A stretch of 64,000 bases of DNA from Corynebacterium fournieri (GTDB lineage Bacteria > Actinomycetota > Actinomycetes > Mycobacteriales > Mycobacteriaceae), in NCBI RefSeq assembly GCF_030408775.1, contig NZ_CP047210.1, positions 744,001 through 808,000 on the forward strand, written 5' to 3'. Position numbers and translations under genes: made by a program. The notes under the pieces are model-generated. The model did no database searches. It was not told the DNA's origin and saw only the letters and a program-made list of their open reading frames with translations. Shown piece after piece: positions 35,000-42,786 of this stretch; position 1 is the stretch's first letter; each line of letters begins with the position of its first letter.

Positions 35000-35515
35000 T
35001 TATCGCACCCAGTTACCGCCCTTATTTTCCTTCGCGTCATCTTCGTTTCCGATGCGGCCGACTTCATTGAGGTTGACGGCACCGGCCGAGAGTGCCAGTA
35101 GTTCGCGTTTGGTCTTGTCGTAGTCTTCGGTCGCGGCGTCGACCCACTTTTCTCGCTGCCAGCCGAGCAAGCGACCGGCCTTGATGCCTTCGCGCTCTAC
35201 GAGCTCGGCAGCGCGTTTGCGGCCTTCGGCCCGGTCAACCTCGTCGACGCGGTTCGCCCGTGTGAGCAGATCATCGTAGACGTCTTTGTCGAGCACGACG
35301 GTTGAGTCGGCCGCTGCTGCCGCTACGTCGTCGGCTTCTTCGCGGGCGGCGACTACTGCGGCGACGAGCTCGTCGAAGGTGACGATCTCTTCCGGGTCGA
35401 GACCGAGTGATTCGACGAGCAGCGCAAGCTGTTCCGCTGTGATAGTCATGGTTTCCGGCGCTTCGGCGGCGAAGGTGACGGCCTGGTTACGGCCACGGTT
35501 GAGGAATTCGAACAT
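35000..35515 (-). CDS. scaffold-like phage head protein
   Basis: A 171-residue acidic, helix-rich protein. Its middle (VVLDKDVYDDLLTRAN...) and end (ELVEREGIKAGRLLGWQREKW, then GAVNLNEVG) resemble the C-terminal scaffold part of Mu-gpI-like prohead proteases of actinophages, here encoded separately from the protease domain at 37128-37529. The assignment rests on pattern memory. Last gene of the leftward operon; GTAGGAGAG precedes ATG 35515 and overlaps the cement gene stop region. Confidence 0.5.
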   Translation of the reverse strand: MFEFLNRGRNQAVTFAAEAPETMTITAEQLALLVESLGLDPEEIVTFDELVAAVVAAREEADDVAAAAADSTVVLDKDVYDDLLTRANRVDEVDRAEGRKRAAELVEREGIKAGRLLGWQREKWVDAATEDYDKTKRELLALSAGAVNLNEVGRIGNEDDAKENKGGNWVR

Positions 35516-35523
35516 CGTCTCTC

Positions 35524-35907
35524 CTACTGGTTCAGGCTGACGAGCACGTCGCTGTCGGCGTCAGCGTTGTCGACGGCGTAGCCAACTGCGATGCCGTCGC
35601 TGGTGTTGGTTGCTTTGCCGTCGTTGCCGACGTAGATCGTCTCGCCGGCGGTGATCTTGACTTCTGCGGTGACGGTGAGGATGCGGGATGCGCCGCGTGC
35701 GACTCCGACGAGCTCGTCGGCTGCTGCGTCGTACTTGAATACGCCGGCGGCGAGTGCGCCGGGCTTAGCAGTGGTGGTGGATAGCAGGTTACGTGTACGC
35801 GGGCCTGCTATCGCGGCGAAGGTCTTGCCCCTTACTGGCGTGGTTGCCACGGTGGTGAGGTCGGTGCCCGGGTTGTAGTAGTCGCGGGCCTGGTTGATGA
35901 AGCTCAC
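35524..35907 (-). CDS. capsid cement/decoration-like protein
   Basis: A 127-residue small beta-rich protein. The order GVFKYDAAADELVGVARGAS, KITAGETIYVGNDGKAT and DGIAVGYAVDNADADS fits the DUF2190-type capsid cement proteins that stud HK97-fold shells. It lies directly downstream of the major capsid gene (9-nt gap), the usual phage position. GTG 35907 is preceded by AGGAGA. Confidence 0.65.
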   Translation of the reverse strand: MSFINQARDYYNPGTDLTTVATTPVRGKTFAAIAGPRTRNLLSTTTAKPGALAAGVFKYDAAADELVGVARGASRILTVTAEVKITAGETIYVGNDGKATNTSDGIAVGYAVDNADADSDVLVSLNQ

Positions 35908-35916
35908 TTTGTTCTC

Positions 35917-36816
35917 CTATTCGTTTGTGCCTGTGATCACTGCGATGGCGGAGGGCTTCGTCACGCCCATGACTGGCATGCAGAAGCCTTGCACCCAGGT
36001 CTGGCGGTGGTGTTCGTCGCGCCATGTAGTCACGGTGAGCGATTCTTCGTAGTTGACAAAGCCGATTTCGCCGGCGTCGACGAGGTAGGCGTGCCCCGCC
36101 GGTACGTGGTTGGAGACCACGGCGGTGAGGTTGTAATCGTCGAGCATGGGCTTGAGGTCGGTGCCGTACATGATTCTCAGCGCCGAGTAGTCCTTCGGGG
36201 TCACGATTAGGTGGTCGAATTCGACGCCGAGGTCTTGTTCGGCGGCGTTCGCAAAGATGTCAGCGAAGTTTGCAGACGGCAGCGCGAAGGGGTCGGTGAG
36301 GTTCGCAGGGTTGCCTTGTGCCTGCATCTGTGTCCACGGTTCGGAGGATGCGATCTCGAAGACGTCTTCGGAACCTTGAACTGCGGCGGTGATGGTCTCG
36401 ACGGCTCGCTGGTTGATCTTGCGGGTGATCGTGTTTGTCAAGGCGGTGACGTCGTTGTCGAAGTCGACGGTGAGGTTGCGACGGCGGGCTTCGTCGGTGA
36501 CGGCGAACTTGCCGCCGAAGTCCTGGACACGGGCGACCTGCATTTCTGGACGTGTCGAGTAGAGCACCGGGTACTCGTCGCCGGGGTTGCGGTCGGCGAC
36601 GTCTTCGGCGGTGTAGAGGTGCGCCTTCGTTACCGGCGAATAGAACACTGCGCCGCCGTTGACCGGTGCGGAGTGCTGGGTGAATAATGTGTCGAGAAGC
36701 TTGCTGCCACTTGCGATTTCGGCGATGCGCTGCTCGATGGTCTCGGGCTGGTCGAGTGCCTGGTCGATGGTGATCTTACCGTCTTGATAGTCGACGGCTC
36801 CGGGATAGAACGACAT
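35917..36816 (-). CDS. major capsid protein (HK97-fold type)
   Basis: A 299-residue protein with the major capsid protein features of actinophages: an N-terminal arm after MSFYPGAVDYQDGKITIDQAL, the central VQDFGGKFAVTDEARRRN segment, and a C-terminal TWRDEHHRQTWVQGFCMPV strand near the end. Ile/Val-rich beta strands alternate with short helices. It would form the shell of a small satellite capsid. ATG 36816 follows GGGAG; an upstream in-frame ATG at 36879 lacks a ribosome binding site. Confidence 0.75.
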   Translation of the reverse strand: MSFYPGAVDYQDGKITIDQALDQPETIEQRIAEIASGSKLLDTLFTQHSAPVNGGAVFYSPVTKAHLYTAEDVADRNPGDEYPVLYSTRPEMQVARVQDFGGKFAVTDEARRRNLTVDFDNDVTALTNTITRKINQRAVETITAAVQGSEDVFEIASSEPWTQMQAQGNPANLTDPFALPSANFADIFANAAEQDLGVEFDHLIVTPKDYSALRIMYGTDLKPMLDDYNLTAVVSNHVPAGHAYLVDAGEIGFVNYEESLTVTTWRDEHHRQTWVQGFCMPVMGVTKPSAIAVITGTNE

Positions 36817-36836
36817 GTGAAATCTCCCTTCGTGGT

Positions 36837-37115
36837 TTATCGTGCGGCGCGTTTGCCGGCGTAGTAGCCCTTGAGCCAAGCGCCGAGGTTTTCGGGGTTT
36901 TCGTATTCGGGTACGTGGTCGACGCCGAGGGCATCTTCGTCGAGGGTCACGCCGATGACTGCGGGGCGCTGCGGTTGCATCTTGAGGTCGACCGGCTCAA
37001 AGACACATGCGTCGATCTTGTCGAGGGTGAGCGCGATTCCGGCGTTCGACTGGAATCGGGTTACCGTTGTTGGCTCGAAAATGCGGTCGCGTTTCTGCTG
37101 CGGGTGAATGGCCAT
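36837..37115 (-). CDS. 92-aa capsid-module protein
   Basis: A 92-residue soluble protein between the protease and major capsid genes, with no recognised domain. It starts with a basic stretch (HPQQKRDR) and ends with GAWLKGYYAGKRAAR; the middle is beta-rich. Position suggests a head-assembly role, perhaps a size-determining or accessory head protein. AAAGGAG, located within the stop region of the protease gene, precedes ATG 37115. Confidence 0.6.
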   Translation of the reverse strand: MAIHPQQKRDRIFEPTTVTRFQSNAGIALTLDKIDACVFEPVDLKMQPQRPAVIGVTLDEDALGVDHVPEYENPENLGAWLKGYYAGKRAAR

Positions 37116-37127
37116 GTGTAGCTCCTT

Positions 37128-37529
37128 TTACGTGTAGAGGTCTCGAAGGTCGGCGAGCGTTGATACTGCGGGCCATTGAGCGCCGAGTAGTGCTACGGCG
37201 GTAAGCGCCATGCGGTAGGTGCGGCCGTTGTCTTCGAGGTTGAACGTTGCTTCGATGCTGCGCTGTGGGTAGCTGTCGGGCAGCATCTTGTAGACCCAAT
37301 CGGGCATGTCTACGAAGTCGCCGAGCAGTGTGTGGCCGGCGTCTGCGAGACGAAGATTTTTCACTCGGCCGACACTGGGGTCTGCGTCGAAACGCGGGTC
37401 AGTGTGGCCGAGTTTTAAAGGAGGAAACGGAAGCATCCGGGCCGATGCAACGGCCGATGCAAGGTCGGCGCGTGTCAGTGTCACGGTGCCGGTGGATGCG
37501 TTCCACGTGCCGGTGCGAACGAGGGGCAC
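37128..37529 (-). CDS. prohead protease-like protein, Mu-gpI type
   Basis: About 133 residues matching the N-terminal protease domain of Mu-gpI-like actinophage proteins: VPLVRTGTWN, TGTVTLTRADLASAV, PPLKLGHTDPRFDADPSVGRV, PQRSIEATFNL and LTAVALLGAQWPAVSTL. His of KLGHTD and Ser of RSIE are candidate catalytic residues. No ATG is available, so GTG 37529 is proposed, 14 nt after the HTH gene; the frame continues upstream but there it overlaps another gene. The scaffold part usually fused to this domain is missing and may be the 35000-35515 product. Confidence 0.68.
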   Translation of the reverse strand: MPLVRTGTWNASTGTVTLTRADLASAVASARMLPFPPLKLGHTDPRFDADPSVGRVKNLRLADAGHTLLGDFVDMPDWVYKMLPDSYPQRSIEATFNLEDNGRTYRMALTAVALLGAQWPAVSTLADLRDLYT

Positions 37530-37542
37530 ACCGATGTATGAG

Positions 37543-37914
37543 TTATCTGCCGCCGAAGTCGCGAAGCTGCTCGACTTCGGCGCGAAGGAATTGCCAGCGG
37601 CCGGCGAGTTTGCGGCCTGGCAGTCTCCCCCGTGTAGCGAGGTCACGCACGTTGCGCGGTGAGCAGCTGAGGATGTGCGCTGCTTCTTCGACGTCGATGA
37701 ACTCATGCCGCACACATTCGTCGGTGGCCTGCTCGATGTGTGCCGAGTTGCCGAAGTTGGCAGCGATCTCTTCCATAATCTCCCGTAGCGCGGGCGCGAG
37801 AGCGCCGCCGGCGCGTCGTTGTGTGCGGTCGAGGTATGCAAGAGCGCGGCCAACGTTGATGGCGTCTTCCTGGTCGAGGATGAGTGCGCTTCGGATTACT
37901 CGGCTGGACATCAT
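37543..37914 (-). CDS. excisionase-type HTH protein
   Basis: A 123-residue DNA-binding protein. The first 65 residues are helical and unrecognised; residues about 72-118 form a MerR/Xis-type winged helix (FIDVEEAAHILSCSPRNVRDL, then LPGRKLAGRWQF). ATG 37914 overlaps the stop of the WhiB-like gene (ATGA). Lying between the replication genes and the capsid genes, it may control the capsid operon; that is inference. Confidence 0.72.
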   Translation of the reverse strand: MMSSRVIRSALILDQEDAINVGRALAYLDRTQRRAGGALAPALREIMEEIAANFGNSAHIEQATDECVRHEFIDVEEAAHILSCSPRNVRDLATRGRLPGRKLAGRWQFLRAEVEQLRDFGGR

Positions 37915-38255
37915 GCCGCCTTCGGCTTCGGTGGACGGCCGAAGTAGCGGGCTTCGCCGGCCCATACCCCATCGGCGTTTCGGGGTATGCGTATGCCGCA
38001 CTTGGCGAGAATCGGGCAAGTGTTGCATTGCCGCTGTGCCCACTCGATGCGCTCTTTGTAGTCTTCGTGCGTTTCGCCTTCGAGTCGGTCGGTATCGAAG
38101 CGTGGCGCTTGCCCAACACACCGGCCTTTGCGTAGGTCGTAGGCCGGTTGAATGTTCTTGACGAATCGCAGTAGCGCGGGCCCAGGCAGTCGCACCGGGG
38201 CGGCGGCGACTTCGGCGCGTGTTGGTAGCGGCGGGCGTGCCGGCTCGTCTTTCAT
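37911..38255 (-). CDS. WhiB-like [4Fe-4S] transcription factor
   Basis: A 114-residue WhiB-family protein with the four cluster cysteines Cys46, Cys77, Cys80 and Cys86 (C-Xn-C-X2-C-X5-C) and the turn GVWAG at 96-100 followed by a basic tail (GRPPKPK). Such proteins bind the sigma factor region 4 to redirect transcription; phage-borne copies interfere with host WhiB proteins. It overlaps both neighbours by 4 nt, so it is translated as part of the operon. Confidence 0.85.
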   Translation of the reverse strand: MKDEPARPPLPTRAEVAAAPVRLPGPALLRFVKNIQPAYDLRKGRCVGQAPRFDTDRLEGETHEDYKERIEWAQRQCNTCPILAKCGIRIPRNADGVWAGEARYFGRPPKPKAA

Positions 38256-38566
38256 GCTGCACCGCTTTCCATCGTGTCGACGATGCGGTTAGCGAGCTCA
38301 AAGGCGTGACGAGCTTCGAGTTCTAGCGTGATGTAGAGCCCATTTGTCATGTGGGCTCGAATGGAGACTCGTCGTTTTCTTTTGCTGTTTAGGTGCCTGG
38401 CGACGGTGATTTCGGTCGTTTTCCAGCCGTGGACGGGTTGACTAAGGCGGGCGCGGATGGGTTCGGCGGCAGGCTGGTTGTTTTCTGTGGGGAGTTTTGT
38501 GCTCGGAACATGTTCCGGGCGTTCCTGCTGGTCAAGGGTGTTTTGGGTTGTGTTCCGAACATTCAT
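38252..38566 (-). CDS. element protein of unknown function, 104 aa
   Basis: A 104-residue protein with a polar Asn/Gln-rich N-terminal third and a basic middle (HLNSKRKRRVSIRAH) followed by an amphipathic C-terminal helix. No domain is recognised. Its first 25 codons lie within the TGTTCC/GGAACA array, so coding and array are superimposed. AGGAAC precedes ATG 38566. Confidence 0.55.
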   Translation of the reverse strand: MNVRNTTQNTLDQQERPEHVPSTKLPTENNQPAAEPIRARLSQPVHGWKTTEITVARHLNSKRKRRVSIRAHMTNGLYITLELEARHAFELANRIVDTMESGAA

Positions 38567-38659
38567 GGTTTTGTTCCTATTCTGTTCTGCGTGTTCCTTT
38601 GTTCCTGGGAACAAGGCGAAAAGTTGGGTTGAGCTGGTGGAACATTTGGAACATGTTCC
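38505..38659. repeat. iteron-like TGTTCC/GGAACA array, candidate replication origin
   Basis: Ten exact TGTTCC or GGAACA hexamers and two near matches lie within 155 bp. They include two perfect GGAACATGTTCC palindromes, one at each end (38505-38516 and 38648-38659), and a GTTCCTGGGAAC. The array directly follows the primase/helicase gene, where satellite origins usually lie. Strong clustering is seen; origin function is inferred. Confidence 0.7.
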
Positions 38660-40071
38660 TAGGCGGTTTTCTGTGCGAATTGCCATGCGTGGGGGTTTTT
38701 GACGTGTTTGACGCCGAAGATGCGGCGCGCCTTCGGGTGGCCGTCGACTGCGGTGTTCTTGTATTCGATGCGCGGGTCGGTGGCCTTGAGCGCTTGGGCG
38801 AATGAGGATTGTTTGACAGCTCCGACTCCGACTTCTTCGCACCACGTCTTGTAATCGCCGTGAATGTCGCGGAGTAGAACGTGATCGTCTGGGTTGCCGG
38901 TGAGGGTGTAGTTGTCGTGATCGTCGAGGAAGGTTGCGACGGGTTGTGAGACGTCGGCGAGCATCTCGGTTAGTCCGGCCATCGTGCGCGGGGTGGTGAA
39001 CGTGCCGGCGGCTTCGAGGTCGCGAAGGCCTTCGAGTGCCCAAAGGAAGATGCCGGGGAGTTCTGCGGCGAGTTTGGCTCCGAGCTCCGGGTCGGGGTTG
39101 TCGGCGTGGGAGCGTTTGAGCTCGATGGAGACGAAGCGGTTGACCAGCGCGCCGGATGCGTCGGTGAGTCGAGGTATCTCGTTGGAAACGAGCATGAAAC
39201 GGGTGTCGAGCCGGCCGTTCCACGCTTCGTGGTACTTGCGGTCGATGGTCTGTGCGTCGCCGCCGGTGATGCCGATAATGCGTTCGACGGTTTGGCCGAT
39301 GTTGCGGTCGCGGTCGTTGCGGGTGTCTTCGAACACTGCGAAGGTCTTGCCGATAAGGACTTGTGCGCCGAAGTTGGTGTCGAGCGTGCCGAAGCTTGGG
39401 GATACGGAGTTTTGCGTTCCAACGAGCTGTTGGAGCACTCGCGAGATGGTGCCTTTACCCGAGCGGGGCGGGCCGATAAGCATGAGTGCCTTATGCAGGT
39501 CGGTGCGGCCGCTAATGAGGTAGCCGGCCCACTGTTGGAGTGCGCGGGCGGCGTCCGGGTCGTGAGCGAAGGTCTGTTTGAGAAACGCCTTCCACTGCGA
39601 GCATGTCGCCTTCGGGTCGTATGGGAACGGCAGGTGCCACAACGTGAACAGAGCTGGGGTGTGTCCTTCGGTGAAGGTGCCGGTGCGGAAGTTGAGCACT
39701 CCGTTGTCGAGGGCGATAAGTGCTTTCGGGTTGTCGTTGGTGCGGCCGTCGAGCCAGATCGGCGGTTCGGCGGTGTCTGCGAGACGGTTGAGCCACTGTA
39801 ACGGCTCGATCGTGTTGGCAACCTTCGCTGGTGTCGGCGAGAAGTCGACCATTCCCTTGTCGGTTTCGAACTGCGTTTGCTCTAAGCGTTCCCAGATCGG
39901 GCCTTTGATTTCGAGCTCGTCGGCCGGCGACCAAGACCGGCCGTTGTAGCGATACCAGCCGTGTTTGAGCCAGTAACGAAGCGTAGGAATACCGTTGCGG
40001 CTGAACACGTCGGCATTGAGTGCGTGGGCGACAGCGAACGGCTTCGAGGGCGGCGGATAGATCGAGTCCAA
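38659..40071 (-). CDS. P4/D5-family primase-helicase
   Basis: A 470-residue replication protein. A D5-like N-terminal region (1-190) precedes an SF3 helicase with Walker A GPPRSGKGT at 200-208, Walker B-like AVFEDT at 245-250, and a sensor region FMLVSNEIPRLTDAS (about 293-307). The C-terminal 100 residues form a winged-helix-like DNA-binding region. No separate primase catalytic motif is evident, so priming may be supplied otherwise. TTG 40071 is the only start near the upstream stop. Confidence 0.85.
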   Translation of the reverse strand: MDSIYPPPSKPFAVAHALNADVFSRNGIPTLRYWLKHGWYRYNGRSWSPADELEIKGPIWERLEQTQFETDKGMVDFSPTPAKVANTIEPLQWLNRLADTAEPPIWLDGRTNDNPKALIALDNGVLNFRTGTFTEGHTPALFTLWHLPFPYDPKATCSQWKAFLKQTFAHDPDAARALQQWAGYLISGRTDLHKALMLIGPPRSGKGTISRVLQQLVGTQNSVSPSFGTLDTNFGAQVLIGKTFAVFEDTRNDRDRNIGQTVERIIGITGGDAQTIDRKYHEAWNGRLDTRFMLVSNEIPRLTDASGALVNRFVSIELKRSHADNPDPELGAKLAAELPGIFLWALEGLRDLEAAGTFTTPRTMAGLTEMLADVSQPVATFLDDHDNYTLTGNPDDHVLLRDIHGDYKTWCEEVGVGAVKQSSFAQALKATDPRIEYKNTAVDGHPKARRIFGVKHVKNPHAWQFAQKTA

Positions 40072-40074
40072 ACC

Positions 40075-40599
40075 TTATGCACCTTCTTTCGATACGACGT
40101 GCAGGTGCGGTGTGTGGCCGGTGCGGGCGTGAATGTTGAGCATGATTTGGCGGTCGCGGGACATGCGATCGATTAGCTCGTCGAGGGGTGCGGTGTCGTG
40201 GTCGCCGTAGGTGTAGACGTCTCCGATTTTCTGGCGAAGGTGGTCTTCGGCGATTCGGCGAGCAAGTGCTTTCAGCCGGTGCTTCGCGGGGGTGTGGGCG
40301 ACGGCCGGGGCGACGAGGTCGTGCCAGTAGCGGCGCATCGGTTCTTCGTCGAGGTGGCCTTCGTCGCGAAGGTGGTCGTGTACGTCGGTTGGGGCGATTG
40401 GTTTGAGGGCAAAACCGGAGTCGATGCCGGCGCGGGCGACGGTGGTGATCGCGGCGAGTACGGTTCGGGCTTGCCAGTGGGGGAGATCGTCGGAGTGGAT
40501 GAAGCGGGTGCCGTCGTAGGCTTCGCGGTTGGTTGATTCGAAGAGAAGCGCGGCGAGGTATTCGAGTGTGTGCGCTTCGCGGGGGTGAAGGTGTTTCAA
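40075..40599 (-). CDS. DnaB N-terminal-like protein, 174 aa
   Basis: A 174-residue helical protein. The arrangement HWQARTVLAAITTVARAGID, a TDVHDHLRDEGHL segment and later ALARRIAEDHLRQKIG is reminiscent of the DnaB helicase N-terminal domain that contacts primase, but the ATPase domain is absent. It is followed after 3 nt by the primase-helicase, suggesting an accessory replication role. Start is TTG 40599 with TTAGGAA upstream; alternatives cannot be excluded. Confidence 0.5.
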   Translation of the reverse strand: MKHLHPREAHTLEYLAALLFESTNREAYDGTRFIHSDDLPHWQARTVLAAITTVARAGIDSGFALKPIAPTDVHDHLRDEGHLDEEPMRRYWHDLVAPAVAHTPAKHRLKALARRIAEDHLRQKIGDVYTYGDHDTAPLDELIDRMSRDRQIMLNIHARTGHTPHLHVVSKEGA

Positions 40600-40716
40600 C
40601 TGACTGTTCCTAACGTGAGGTAGGTGTCTGCGGCATATTGCGTTGTGTGGGTGACGGCTACCCGGTGGCCGCCGGGGACTTGCACTCCCGGTGTCTGCTA
40701 GTCGGCCTGTTTTACG

Positions 40717-40818
40717 TCACTTGACGTTTGTGAGTAGGTGGTTGAGGTCGAGAGCTTCGAGCAGTAACGCGGCTTCGGCTTCGAGAATCTGGTCTGCCTG
40801 GTCGAGAAGGTCATTCAT
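40717..40818 (-). CDS. acidic small ORF, 33 aa
   Basis: A 33-codon frame beginning MNDLLDQADQILEAEA, leucine-rich and acidic, with GC-rich third positions typical of the element's coding sequence. Its ATG overlaps the end of the 171/148-aa gene by 8 nt. The remaining 40600-40716 shows no gene. Small element proteins of this type can be phage-interaction factors, but nothing identifies one here. Confidence 0.4.
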   Translation of the reverse strand: MNDLLDQADQILEAEAALLLEALDLNHLLTNVK

Positions 40819-41257
40819 CGTCGTTCACCTCGCCCCATGACGAGATGCCGAGTTTGGCGAGTGCGGCATCGTCTTCGGCGAGAAGTGCGTCGAGCAACTT
40901 CGTCACTGTTTCGGTGTCGCCTGCGCGGTGAGCTTCGATAAGTTCGTAGTGCATATCTGCTTCGCGCATGCGACGTTGTTGAGCTTCTTCGTTGGCCTGT
41001 TGTCGGCGAAGCTGCTCTTCTTTCTTTCGTCGCTCTTCTTCGGCGTGGGCGACTGCGGCGTCAACGCAAACCGGGCAAAGGTGCGCGGGGCGAATGTTGT
41101 CGGCGAGGTCGAGGTAGTCGGCGGCGTTGACAAACACCGTTCGACGGCGCTCGTCGGGAATGTCGCACTCTCCCCAGGTGCCTAAGCGCCCGTTCGTGCG
41201 GTGCGGTAGGTGGAGTTCAACCGACCGTGAGGTATTGTTCTGGTTGAGGTTCGGCAT
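40811..41257 (-). CDS. element protein with zinc-like CxxC and coiled coil
   Basis: A 148-residue protein if started at ATG 41257, which has a strong AAAGGAG 9 nt upstream; an in-frame ATG at 41326, directly after the preceding stop, would add 23 residues. It contains a HLCPVCVDAAV knuckle-like CxxC near residue 60 and then a long charged Glu/Arg/Gln helix (about 70-105). It is acidic overall. No known family is recognised. Confidence 0.6.
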   Translation of the reverse strand: MPNLNQNNTSRSVELHLPHRTNGRLGTWGECDIPDERRRTVFVNAADYLDLADNIRPAHLCPVCVDAAVAHAEEERRKKEEQLRRQQANEEAQQRRMREADMHYELIEAHRAGDTETVTKLLDALLAEDDAALAKLGISSWGEVNDDE

Positions 41258-41326
41258 ATCTACTTGCTCCTTTGCCCCGGTAGTCGTTGGCGCGGTTGCC
41301 GGGGTTTTCTCGTTGATTGGGGACAT

Positions 41327-41707
41327 TTAGGACACCAGCCCTTCAAGGTGGAACGGGCTTCCAGCGCGGGGGCATCCGAGCAATCGTTCGGCGATTACGG
41401 CGGCGACATTGACGGTGCGTGTCTTGTCGAAGACTTCGGGGGACTTCTCAAACATCATGTTGAGCCCGTCGAGAAGTTTCTGTGAGTAATCGCAGAAGCG
41501 TTTGCGCACACTGCCTTCCGGGTCTTGACCAGTTCCGAGCGCTAGGGCTTCTTCCAAGTCTTCAATTGCCGACTGAACACCGGCTGCGAAAGTCACGTTT
41601 TCCTCTGTCTTGGTGCGTTCGATCGCGTGCGCTGCTTCATACATGGCCGCGGCGTGAGTTATAGCTGCGGACTTCAGGAAGTACTCGAGCTGCTTCTGGT
41701 TGAGCAT
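41327..41707 (-). CDS. element protein, 126 aa
   Basis: A 126-residue, mainly alpha-helical soluble protein of unknown function, beginning MLNQKQLEYFLKSAAITHAA. No cysteine motif, membrane segment or nucleotide-binding motif is visible apart from one CDY and one GCP. GAGAGGAAAAC precedes the ATG, and the stop abuts the next gene, consistent with the leftward operon. Confidence 0.6.
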   Translation of the reverse strand: MLNQKQLEYFLKSAAITHAAAMYEAAHAIERTKTEENVTFAAGVQSAIEDLEEALALGTGQDPEGSVRKRFCDYSQKLLDGLNMMFEKSPEVFDKTRTVNVAAVIAERLLGCPRAGSPFHLEGLVS

Positions 41708-41725
41708 GTTTTCCTCTCTAGGGAA

Positions 41726-42448
41726 TTACGCGACGTAGCCGTCTTCTAGGCCGTCGAAGTAGCGGTCGGCATCCGCCGAGCGGGTCAAAAGTCGGAAGCC
41801 TTCGCCGGGGTGGTTGATGTGCTGCGCAGGCGAGACGAAGGCCTGCTTGCCGTCGTTGGCGATGTGCGGCACGACGGTCGACACTGGCATGCCGTTCGAG
41901 TAGGCGGCCGGGTCTTCGTTCGCTTCGCGGTGGTGCATGTATTCGCGGCGAATCTGTGCGATCGCTTGCTCGATTACGGCACGAACTTCGCCGAGCTCGT
42001 CGGTTTCAGGGCGCTCGGCGAGCACGTTGAGAGCAACGTCGAGCGGGTTGCCGTGATGGAGGAATCGCAGGGAATCAACCGGCGAGTAGTCCATACGTGG
42101 CGAGTGCGCGGTGCCGAAGGGGCCGGAGGGTTCCCGTTCGTGTGAGTGGGAATCTTCGGCACCTTCGAGGGAATCTTCCGGGGCGAGATCGGCCGAGCGT
42201 TGAGCTACGGCATCGAGGGCGTCGGTCCACGATTCGACCTTCACGGTCTCGATGCACTCTTCGTTGGCGTAGATCATGACGATGTAGCCGGCGTTGTCCT
42301 TGATCGCGTAGATCTCGAAGCGGTCGGAGAGCGCGTTTGCGATTTCGCGCGCGGCGTCCAGGTCGAGACCTTCGGCGAAGGTGCGGGGCTCGTCGAGAAG
42401 GACTGCGGCAGTGTTGCCGCGCTTCTCGACCGTAGGGATAAACAACAT
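41726..42448 (-). CDS. element protein, 240 aa
   Basis: A 240-residue acidic protein that I do not recognise. The N-terminal 80 residues look like a compact alpha/beta unit (RFEIYAIKDNAGYIVMIYANEE read in parts), the middle is disordered and His/Ser/Glu-rich, and the C-terminal half is helical. Second gene of the leftward operon after the excisionase, where PICIs carry regulatory or phage-interference genes. AAAGGAA precedes ATG 42448. Confidence 0.58.
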   Translation of the reverse strand: MLFIPTVEKRGNTAAVLLDEPRTFAEGLDLDAAREIANALSDRFEIYAIKDNAGYIVMIYANEECIETVKVESWTDALDAVAQRSADLAPEDSLEGAEDSHSHEREPSGPFGTAHSPRMDYSPVDSLRFLHHGNPLDVALNVLAERPETDELGEVRAVIEQAIAQIRREYMHHREANEDPAAYSNGMPVSTVVPHIANDGKQAFVSPAQHINHPGEGFRLLTRSADADRYFDGLEDGYVA

Positions 42449-42463
42449 GAGGGTTCCTTTCGG

Positions 42464-42652
42464 TTAGGCGGTCGCGGGCAGCTCGTCCAGACCGAGCGCG
42501 TCGAGAAGCGGCTTCGTCGGTACGACGTAGCGGCCGTTGATCTTTAGGACTGGCGACGGAAAATTGCCGGTGCGGGCCGCTTCATATGCGCTGCTCCGGC
42601 TGATTCCGAGCAGGGCTGCGGCGACTGGGATGGAAACTGTGGGGGTGGTCAT
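42464..42652 (-). CDS. xis: excisionase-like HTH protein
   Basis: A 62-residue DNA-binding protein of the HTH_17/AlpA type (VSIPVAAALLGISRSSAYEAA, then FPSPVLKINGRYVVP). It is first in the leftward operon and is placed opposite the repressor, as xis is in SaPI-type islands; it may assist excision or activate genes. ATG 42652 with AGGAGG just upstream is preferred over a longer frame. Confidence 0.75.
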   Translation of the reverse strand: MTTPTVSIPVAAALLGISRSSAYEAARTGNFPSPVLKINGRYVVPTKPLLDALGLDELPATA

Positions 42653-42786
42653 CACCCCTCCTTTCGACTGAAAGAAGGACAAGTTCTCACTTGAATCGAG
42701 GTTTTATGACTCGATAACAGTCAAACTAGTTGTAATTGACTGGACTGTCAAGACATACCCGTATCCGATGGCATAAACTGACTGGC
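42653..42786. promoter_or_regulatory. divergent repressor/excisionase control region
   Basis: Contains several TTGAC half-sites: CAGTCAA (about 42718), TTGACTG (42736), TGTCAAG (42746) and GTCAA just inside the repressor gene, including the inverted pair TTGAC-N6-GTCAA at 42736-42751. Leftward, TTGACA-N17-TAGTTT forms a plausible promoter for xis; rightward, TAAACT (42774-42779) lies 7 nt before the repressor ATG. A lysogeny-type switch is inferred. Confidence 0.6.

Noticed and set aside
38505-38659. Repeat cluster considered as a CRISPR array
   Set aside because: Units are 6 bp, irregularly spaced and in both orientations, with no spacer structure or cas genes.
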